Of a stretch of 12,001 bases of DNA, positions 7,331 to 12,001 are shown one piece after another (the first letter of the stretch is position 1; every line of letters starts with the position of its first letter). This stretch comes from Deltaproteobacteria bacterium (GTDB lineage Bacteria > Desulfobacterota > Dissulfuribacteria > Dissulfuribacterales > S140-46), in NCBI GenBank assembly GCA_015491585.1, contig WFVQ01000122.1:1-12001 (forward strand). Reading direction: 5' to 3'. The notes under the pieces are model-generated. The model did not search any database. It worked only from the letters and a program-made list of their open reading frames with translations, and was not told the DNA's origin. The translations under genes and the position numbers were made by a program.

Positions 7331-10300
7331 TCAGTGCCCCTCGCGCACGACACGGAATCCCGTATTGCTGTCCTTGGCGCCGGGAGCATTGAAGTAACGG
7401 CTGGATGAACGGCATTTCCAGGGGAACCCATCGTACGCCCCCCCCCTGATCACCTTGCCGATCGCGCCTCCTGTGGCAACAGGATTCTTGGCCTTGGGCG
7501 CCAGGGTGGCGTAAAAATTGGGGACATAATCATCGCGGCACCACTCCTGTACGTTTCCACTCATGTCGTAAAGCTTCAGGCCATTAGGACGCTTCTTGCC
7601 CACCTCGTGGGTTTCGCCGTCGCTGTTCTTCCTGAACCAAGCATAGGCGTACTCGTCATCGCCACCGCAGAACAACTCCGGCTTTCCGCCGCTGCGGCAG
7701 GCATACTCCCACTGGGCCTCAGAAGGAAGCGCGAATCGCACCTTGCCGCCGTGTGCCTTTTCAAGGTTCTTTATGAAGGCCTGGGCATCGTTCCAGGAGA
7801 CCTGCTCCACCGGCCTGTCGTCACCCTTGAACTTCGAGGGATTGTTGCCCATCAGCTTCTTCCACTGGGCCTGGGTCACCTCGTAGCGGCTTATCCAGAA
7901 GCCATCGACGCACACCTCCCGCAGAGGCTTTTCATCCGCAGAGCAACGATCCTGCCACGGGCCGCATCCTATCTCGAAGCAGCCACCAGGCACCCAGACG
8001 AACTCTATGCCAGTGACCGGCTCCACCCAATAGTCCTTCTTGGTCAGCTTAGCGGTAACTGTCTTGACCTTGCCCGCCTCGACCTTGACCCTCTTCTTCC
8101 AGGTCGCCATCCCCTGGCGCACCACCACCTCAACATTGCCGGCCTTGAGACCTTTTTTCACCAACGGGGTCTTCCCGACGGCCTCGCCATCCAAGTACAC
8201 CTCTGCACCCGCAGGATTGGACTCCACCTTTATGGAACCACACACTGGCTTGAGCTTGTAATCCAGCCGTGTCACCTTGCCAGGTATCAGATCAACTCCC
8301 TTTTTAATCGGAGCATAACACTCCTTCTTAAGCTCTATACGGACACGCTTCTTCTTCAGCCTGGGCATGTCTAAAGGTGTCTTCCCCAACTTCTTGCCGT
8401 CGATGAACACTTTGGCGCCCTTGGGGTTAGAGGAAACCTTGAGACCGCCACAGATCCTCTTCAACTCGAAAGAGAAGCTGTTTTCCTTACCTGGCTTCAG
8501 CGCCAGTTCCTGCTTCACAGGGGCATAGCACTCCTTTTCGAGCCGCAACTTCACCTTATCCTTCTGGAACTTGGCAAGCACGAAAGGAGTCTTGCCTACC
8601 TTCTTCCCGTCTATGAAGACATCTGCACCTGACGGTTTGCTTGTCATCTTCAAATTGGTACACGAGGGTTTCAATGAAAACTTGTACTCCAACTCCTTGC
8701 CGGCAACAACCTTGACCTTCCTCTTCAGCGGATGGTAACACTCCTCCTCCAGCGCAACCAACAGCTCTCCTTCCGGCACGTTCTCGAGCCTGTAAGGCGT
8801 CTTGCCCACGTCCTTGCCGTCGATGGAGAGCCTGACACCTGCAGGCTGGCTGGCAAGGGCCACCGTACCGCAAGCCGGCTTCAAGCTCAGGTCGAGGGTG
8901 AGCTTCTTCAAGGGGACGATCTTCACCGTCTTGTCCAAGGTACGGTAACATGGAAGGGAGAGAGAAACCTTGTGGCTCCCTATTGGGACGCGCTCGGCTG
9001 AATAGGGCGTGACCCCTACCTTCTTGCCGTCAAAGAACACATCTGCTCCATCGGGTTCGCTCCTCACCTCTATATCGCCGTAGGGCTCCGGCACCAGCTT
9101 GACTGTAAGGGTGTATCTCTTACCACTTGCCAGCTTGAGCTTCTTCGAATACTCCTCGTAGCGATCCAGCAGGACCCTGACCTCATGCTTCCCCTCGGTA
9201 AGCTCTCTGAAGGTGCGAGGTGTCTTTCCCGCCTCCTTTCCATCTATGAAGATGGCGGCGCCGTCGGGCCTGGAACGCACAATCAACAACGGAGGCTCCT
9301 TGGCCAAAGATGCCACTGAGACCTTCCCCTTCTTTTCGGCAGTGCCCACCCGCTCTTCCTTCAACTCTCCGGCAGAGTGTGTCACCTGTGGCGTAGGCGC
9401 CACCGGCGATGCTCCCTTTTCCTCCTCTCCGCCACGCAGGAAGAAGAAAGCAACTGCTATCACGGCAAGGGCAGCCACCGCCAACCCTACCATGCCGCCC
9501 TTACCCTTATTGGGAGGCTGAGACGCTCCGCCTTGAAGTACAGCAGGGGGTTCCTCGCCCTGATCCCGATCCTCGTCCAGTTCCTGTTTTCTCTCAAGGG
9601 CCTTCGACACGTCACCGGCCTTGGAGGGCCTGGCTGACGGTTCCTTGGATAGAAGCGCGGAGAGGACGGATGCGACATAATCTGGGAGTTCATCGGGCAA
9701 GGCTGCCTCTTCGAACATGATCTTCCATCTCGCATCATCGCCGGTAAAAGGTGGCCTGCCGCAGAGAAGATAGTAGAAGACGGCCCCAAGAGAATAGATA
9801 TCCGTCCAGGGCCCCACCTCCTCACCTCTAATCTGTTCCGGGGCGAGGTATGCCAACGCATTCACGTCCCCTTCTATACTCAGCTTGAGCTCAGGAGCAG
9901 CAAGAAGTACGGAGAGGCCGAAATCGAGGACCCTGACCCTGCCATGAGGCTCTACTATGATATTGGAGGGATTTAGTAAACAGTGAAGTATAGGAGGATT
10001 CACAGCATGGGCCGCATCCAGCGCAGCGGCCACCTGCTTGATTATGGGCAGCGCAGCACTGGGTATGAGGGAACCCCCTCGCTTCCCAAGCCACTTGGGC
10101 AGAGGCACGCCTTCGATGAACTCGGTGACAACATAGGTATTTCCCGCCCACGTTCCATGCTGAAGAACCTGAGCGACATTCATGTGGGCAAACGACTGGG
10201 CATGGAGCAGGGAGTCCTTAAAACGCGTAAGGACCTCTGGAGAACGCAGCAGGGAAGCAGGTATGATCCTAATTGCAACAGTCCGGTCCAGCGCCTTGTC

Positions 10301-10534
10301 ATAGGCCTTGAAGACCGGCCCCTTAGGGCCTGTGCCCACCTTCTCTTCTATCTCGTACCGTCCATCTATTAGAGTGCCCTCTTCTATGGAGATGGCCTCT
10401 TCTTCAGAAATCTCTGCCGGTTCCTCGGCCTCTTCGCCAACAGGCTCCGCCTGGGGCACTTCTGCCTCGCAAAAAGGACACGTCCTGACGTCATCAGGCA
10501 ACAATTCCCCGCAATTCATGCATTTCTGCTTCAT
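7331..10534 (-). CDS. Membrane pseudokinase with zinc ribbon, six PEGA repeats and an FGE/SUMF-fold domain
   Basis: A 1067-residue protein. Order: zinc ribbon (Cys5, 8, 19, 22); acidic linker; Ser/Thr-kinase fold (about 58-313) with a glycine loop (Gly67-Gly72), DFG at 204-206, APE at 231-233 and TDIYSLG; membrane span (about 347-367) preceded by Lys residues, so kinase inside and the rest outside; Lys/Glu-rich linker; six PEGA repeats (416-835); FGE-sulfatase (SUMF1-type) fold (836-1067). The kinase has lost key residues: the beta-3 Lys is Arg89, the helix-C Glu appears to be Ser108, and HRDLK reads HCLLN (184-188). It is therefore probably a pseudokinase that binds or signals without phosphotransfer. 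The FGE-fold end keeps only one of the two active-site cysteines of true FGE (Cys1041), so it is more likely a binding domain. GGGAGGT lies five bases before the ATG. It is probably cotranscribed with murI, suggesting an envelope role. Confidence 0.9.
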   Translation of the reverse strand: MKQKCMNCGELLPDDVRTCPFCEAEVPQAEPVGEEAEEPAEISEEEAISIEEGTLIDGRYEIEEKVGTGPKGPVFKAYDKALDRTVAIRIIPASLLRSPEVLTRFKDSLLHAQSFAHMNVAQVLQHGTWAGNTYVVTEFIEGVPLPKWLGKRGGSLIPSAALPIIKQVAAALDAAHAVNPPILHCLLNPSNIIVEPHGRVRVLDFGLSVLLAAPELKLSIEGDVNALAYLAPEQIRGEEVGPWTDIYSLGAVFYYLLCGRPPFTGDDARWKIMFEEAALPDELPDYVASVLSALLSKEPSARPSKAGDVSKALERKQELDEDRDQGEEPPAVLQGGASQPPNKGKGGMVGLAVAALAVIAVAFFFLRGGEEEKGASPVAPTPQVTHSAGELKEERVGTAEKKGKVSVASLAKEPPLLIVRSRPDGAAIFIDGKEAGKTPRTFRELTEGKHEVRVLLDRYEEYSKKLKLASGKRYTLTVKLVPEPYGDIEVRSEPDGADVFFDGKKVGVTPYSAERVPIGSHKVSLSLPCYRTLDKTVKIVPLKKLTLDLSLKPACGTVALASQPAGVRLSIDGKDVGKTPYRLENVPEGELLVALEEECYHPLKRKVKVVAGKELEYKFSLKPSCTNLKMTSKPSGADVFIDGKKVGKTPFVLAKFQKDKVKLRLEKECYAPVKQELALKPGKENSFSFELKRICGGLKVSSNPKGAKVFIDGKKLGKTPLDMPRLKKKRVRIELKKECYAPIKKGVDLIPGKVTRLDYKLKPVCGSIKVESNPAGAEVYLDGEAVGKTPLVKKGLKAGNVEVVVRQGMATWKKRVKVEAGKVKTVTAKLTKKDYWVEPVTGIEFVWVPGGCFEIGCGPWQDRCSADEKPLREVCVDGFWISRYEVTQAQWKKLMGNNPSKFKGDDRPVEQVSWNDAQAFIKNLEKAHGGKVRFALPSEAQWEYACRSGGKPELFCGGDDEYAYAWFRKNSDGETHEVGKKRPNGLKLYDMSGNVQEWCRDDYVPNFYATLAPKAKNPVATGGAIGKVIRGGAYDGFPWKCRSSSRYFNAPGAKDSNTGFRVVREGH
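8030..9289 (-). repeat. Six tandem PEGA repeats of about 210 bp with a cysteine ladder
   Basis: This segment encodes residues 416-835 of the pseudokinase protein. Each unit carries a PxGAxVxxDGxxxGxTP core; the DG pairs sit at 431, 502, 572, 642, 712 and 782, so the last five units are spaced exactly 70 residues. Two cysteine series keep the same period: 529, 599, 669, 739 (in a CY motif) and 555, 625, 695, 765 (at unit borders). The units differ a good deal at the DNA level, so the duplication is old and not a recent slippage product. Confidence 0.85.
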
Positions 10535-10571
10535 AGTGGACCTCCCAGCCCTTGTTTCATCCTTTTAAAAA

Positions 10572-10601
10572 ATTTTACACCACATCTCCACCTTGCGCCA
10601 A
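10572..10601 (-). promoter_or_regulatory. Candidate sigma70 promoter for the pseudokinase-murI unit
   Basis: On the minus strand, TTGGCG (10601-10596) and TAAAAT (10577-10572) are separated by 18 bases. This puts the start of transcription near 10565 and leaves a leader of about 30 bases with the GGGAGGT ribosome binding site before the ATG at 10534. The -10 box is good, the -35 box moderate. Confidence 0.4.
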
Positions 10602-10616
10602 CCCGCACAAACGAAT

Positions 10617-10632
10617 GGAAATTTTAATTTCC
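10617..10632. repeat. AT-rich inverted repeat between divergent genes
   Basis: GGAAATT and AATTTCC are perfect 7-bp arms around TT. The repeat is 16 bp upstream of the -35 box proposed for the pseudokinase gene and could be an operator. In AT-rich DNA such repeats also occur by chance. Confidence 0.35.
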
Positions 10633-10695
10633 TATTTAACAGAAATGCTAATGTTTCATATTTTCCTTACATCACAAACAGGGAGGTTTATCGTA

Positions 10696-10787
10696 AGTTT
10701 GAATTTATATAACATATTGATTTTATTTATTTTTTTCTTGACAAGAGCCACTTCACTGAATATAAATAAGGTAAAGTTTGAGTTTAT
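10696..10787 (+). repeat. Direct repeat AGTTTGARTTTAT flanking the promoter of the small gene
   Basis: Copies at 10696-10708 and 10775-10787 differ at one of 13 bases. TTTATCG also occurs beside each (10687-10693 and 10783-10789). One copy is about 30 bp upstream of the -35 box, the other lies just past the start of transcription. That arrangement would suit an operator pair, but the function is unknown. Confidence 0.4.
10738..10766 (+). promoter_or_regulatory. Near-consensus sigma70 promoter of the small hydrophobic peptide gene
   Basis: TTGACA (10738-10743), a 17-base spacer and TATAAA (10761-10766) give a perfect -35 box, the best spacing and a 5/6 -10 box. Transcription would start near 10773, leaving a leader of about 42 bases that ends in an AAAGGAGGT ribosome binding site. 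It is the strongest promoter seen in the window. Confidence 0.8.
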
Positions 10788-10814
10788 CGAATAAGGACAA
10801 GAAAGGAGGTCGCT

Positions 10815-11027
10815 ATGTACGCACTTGCAAAGAAGTTGGGAATCACCATCGACGAGGCACAGACCGGCATAAGCACCAAGGTAATCGCCGGGGCGCTCGG
10901 TGTCTCCTTCGTTGGGATGGGGCTTTTCGGCCTCTGGGTGGTGGCATGCGTTATCGGCGGCCTGATCGAGGCCGGCGGCCCGATAGGCTTCATAAAGAGC
11001 TGGTTCGGCGCCGTCATGGGTGGCTAA
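10815..11027 (+). CDS. Small glycine-rich hydrophobic peptide, unknown function
   Basis: A 70-residue peptide I do not recognise. Residues 1-22 are polar with a likely amphipathic helix. Residues 23-53 are a long hydrophobic, glycine-rich stretch with several GxxxG-type small-residue spacings. Residues 56-70 form a second hydrophobic tail ending in Gly-Gly. Fifteen of 70 residues are glycine, and Cys45 is the only cysteine. There is no cleavable signal peptide. AAAGGAGGT (10802-10810) lies five bases before the ATG and a near-consensus sigma70 promoter lies upstream, so the gene is probably highly expressed. Its neighbours are the divergent pseudokinase receptor and a convergent pair of small proteins. 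It may be a membrane peptide that oligomerises; a bacteriocin-like or holin-like role would be speculation, since no processing, transport or immunity gene is nearby. Confidence 0.8.
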   Translation: MYALAKKLGITIDEAQTGISTKVIAGALGVSFVGMGLFGLWVVACVIGGLIEAGGPIGFIKSWFGAVMGG

Positions 11028-11036
11028 CACACCACC
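11019..11036. promoter_or_regulatory. Third intact copy of the GGTGGC-N6-ACCACC dyad
   Basis: GGTGGCTAACACACCACC shares all 12 fixed bases and orientation with the copies at 26-43 and 1554-1571. It spans the stop codon (11025-11027) of the small peptide gene, and with one more G-C pair can form a GGGTGG/CCACCC stem in its mRNA. No T run follows. It may be a binding site or only an mRNA 3' hairpin. Confidence 0.4.
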
Positions 11037-11049
11037 CGCTCCACCGTTT

Positions 11050-11067
11050 GGGGGCCTCCGGGCCCCC
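11050..11067 (+). terminator. GC-rich hairpin after the small peptide gene
   Basis: GGGGGCC (11050-11056) pairs with GGCCCCC (11061-11067) around a TCCG loop, 22 bp past the stop codon. The stem is very stable but the T-rich tail is weak (only ATATTT some 10 bases on). Termination is plausible but not assured. Confidence 0.5.
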
Positions 11068-11120
11068 TCCACCCACATATTTCCCCACGCCATAATCAGC
11101 ACCAATCTTAGGCGTTGCAT

Positions 11121-11146
11121 AAAAAAACGCGGCCAAGACGCCGCGT
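11121..11146 (-). terminator. Rho-independent terminator of the two-gene unit at 11209-11858
   Basis: On the minus strand ACGCGGC and GCCGCGT form a perfect 7-bp stem around a 6-base loop, followed directly by seven T residues (the A run at 11121-11127). It lies 62 bp past the stop codon of the 73-residue gene. Confidence 0.85.
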
Positions 11147-11208
11147 GCTCATTCATCCTCAAGCACGGCCCCAACTTTCACCCAGCAGCCGGCCACAGCT
11201 ATAAGGGT

Positions 11209-11430
11209 TCAGCCTCCCCTCTCCCTCAACAACCGCAGGGCCTGCGAGCGGCTCAACCCGACCTCGTGAATCAGAAACTCCAGCCTGCTCCAGGCACAGC
11301 CATCCTCATCGAGTGAAGCCCCGCACGGGTGGGAAGAGGCAAACAAGAACGGATGGACCTCTCCGGCTGCCATCGGATAGCGCCCCACTTCCCCTTCCAG
11401 GAACCGCCTGTCTCTTCGTTTAGTATCCAT
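11209..11430 (-). CDS. Small hypothetical protein, second gene of a pair
   Basis: A 73-residue soluble protein I do not recognise. The N-terminus is strongly charged (MDTKRRDRRFLEGE), a middle part contains two cysteines (36 and 44), and the end is an amphipathic helical stretch (FLIHEVGLSRSQALRLL) that resembles a short helix-turn-helix but is too little to call. The start at 11430 is chosen because a GGGGGG purine run sits four bases upstream and the stop of the preceding gene is only 11 bp away. The frame stays open further upstream but would then overlap that gene heavily. It is probably cotranscribed with the membrane protein before it and ends at the terminator at 11121-11146. Confidence 0.65.
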   Translation of the reverse strand: MDTKRRDRRFLEGEVGRYPMAAGEVHPFLFASSHPCGASLDEDGCAWSRLEFLIHEVGLSRSQALRLLRERGG

Positions 11431-11441
11431 AAAGCCCCCCT

Positions 11442-11858
11442 TCACTCCACCGGAAACAGGCTGGGCTCTCGGGCATCCTCCCCAAGCCTCATGAGCTGAG
11501 GCATCATGAACAGGAAGACCACGGCCACGAATGGCCCCAGCAGGAACGAGAGCGCGCCGCATATAACCAGCCCGAGGAGCTCATCCTTGTGCGCGGCCAA
11601 AGAATCGAGCCACCGCTCAATGACCCCTCCGCTGCCGGCAGGGCAGAGACCGATAGACTCTCCGTCGGCCAGGGGAACAGGAGACCACTTGGGTGCGGTG
11701 GCCTCACAAAAAGGCATCACCGCGACTGCAACCACCACGATCACCGCAGAAAATGGCCCCAAAAGCAAGAAGAGGCCAAGACCAGAGAGAAGGCCGCCCA
11801 CTTTCAAAATGAGCTGCCACCGATTCCCCATTCCGCCGCCAAAGGATCTCTCTCTCAT
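11442..11858 (-). CDS. Small membrane protein with a duplicated hydrophobic motif, unknown function
   Basis: A 138-residue protein I do not recognise. Residues 17-50 and 93-125 are hydrophobic and each contains LLGPF (32-36 and 106-110) followed by an A-V-rich stretch and a Met-Pro pair (48-49 and 119-120), so the protein looks like an internal duplication. Between them lies a polar region of about 40 residues, and a short acidic tail follows. Each half may cross the membrane once or as a hairpin. GGAGG lies nine bases before the ATG at 11858. It is the first gene of a pair with the 73-residue protein. Confidence 0.75.
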   Translation of the reverse strand: MRERSFGGGMGNRWQLILKVGGLLSGLGLFLLLGPFSAVIVVVAVAVMPFCEATAPKWSPVPLADGESIGLCPAGSGGVIERWLDSLAAHKDELLGLVICGALSFLLGPFVAVVFLFMMPQLMRLGEDAREPSLFPVE

Positions 11859-11911
11859 GGTCTTGACCCTCCTTCATATTGTGTAGGAAAATAGTTGGAG
11901 TGCTTATTAAG

Positions 11912-11940
11912 ACCATAATAAAAGAAGTGGTGGTTGTCAA
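11912..11940 (-). promoter_or_regulatory. Sigma70 promoter of the small membrane protein gene
   Basis: On the minus strand TTGACA (11940-11935), 17 bases and TATGGT (11917-11912) place the start of transcription near 11905, about 46 bases before the ATG. A second TTGACA (11984-11979) with TATTTG at 17-base spacing (11961-11956) lies just upstream and could be an additional start. The whole stretch 11859-12001 is AT-rich and holds no other gene. Confidence 0.55.
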
Positions 11941-12001
11941 GAAATAAAATAAAAACAAATACTTATTGAAAAAGAGAGTGTCAAGAAGATGGGAATAATT
12001 C

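Noticed and set aside
7331..7800. Possible diversity-generating retroelement target, since FGE/C-type-lectin folds are typical targets
   Set aside because: No template repeat or reverse transcriptase gene was seen in the window, and the C-terminal segment shows no obvious mutable-adenine pattern.
8030..9289. CRISPR array or satellite-like tandem repeat
   Set aside because: The periodicity is 210 bp, in frame and coding for diverged PEGA repeats, with no short identical repeats or spacers.
10552..10794. An 80-residue plus-strand frame upstream of the small peptide gene
   Set aside because: It spans the AT-rich divergent promoter region, has no ribosome binding site and its composition simply follows the AT-rich DNA.
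10815..11027. Bacteriocin or circular bacteriocin precursor
   Set aside because: Size and hydrophobicity would fit, but there is no recognisable leader, no Gly-Gly cleavage site in the right place, and no transporter, protease or immunity gene nearby.

Overview
The window looks like chromosomal DNA from a moderately GC-rich Gram-negative bacterium. The pairing of a sigma54 regulator with a large hybrid histidine kinase, the NIL-domain ferredoxin and the kinase/PEGA/FGE-fold sensor together suggest an anaerobic deltaproteobacterial (Desulfobacterota) lineage. That placement is inference from gene content, not a database match. No rRNA, tRNA, insertion sequence, CRISPR array or integrase was seen. 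The genes are ordinary in base use, while the intergenic stretches at 10535-10814 and 11859-12001 are strikingly AT-rich.

Left part (1-5980), signalling. An NtrC-type sigma54 activator (minus, 68-1420) is divergent from a membrane hybrid histidine kinase (plus, 1695-4313). The gap between them holds an 18-bp dyad of form GGTGGC-N6-ACCACC (1554-1571), a degenerate copy (1474-1491), a hairpin and a good sigma54 promoter (1662-1677) aimed at the kinase. The dyad lies about 125 bp upstream of the predicted start of transcription, the usual place for an activator site, so the regulator may control its own partner kinase. A second intact dyad follows the regulator gene (26-43) and also forms a terminator. 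A third follows the small gene at 10815 (11019-11036). Facing the kinase is a two-gene minus-strand unit: a HAD phosphatase/nucleotidase-like protein, then a degenerate histidine-kinase/receiver protein whose last codons overlap the kinase gene.

Middle part (6068-10534). A NIL-domain dicluster ferredoxin (plus) converges on a minus-strand pair: a 1067-residue membrane protein, then glutamate racemase (murI). The large protein has an N-terminal zinc ribbon, a kinase fold that has lost its catalytic residues, one membrane span, six PEGA repeats with a cysteine ladder of exact 70-residue period, and an FGE/SUMF-fold C-terminus. It looks like a pseudokinase receptor or envelope sensor rather than an active kinase. 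Its linkage to murI hints at a cell-envelope role.

Right part (10535-12001), unknown small proteins. A 70-residue glycine-rich hydrophobic peptide has a near-consensus sigma70 promoter and a very strong ribosome binding site. Facing it is a two-gene unit of small proteins (138 and 73 residues), the first with a duplicated membrane motif. Terminators sit between the two units. These three genes and the pseudokinase receptor are the least explained part of the window.
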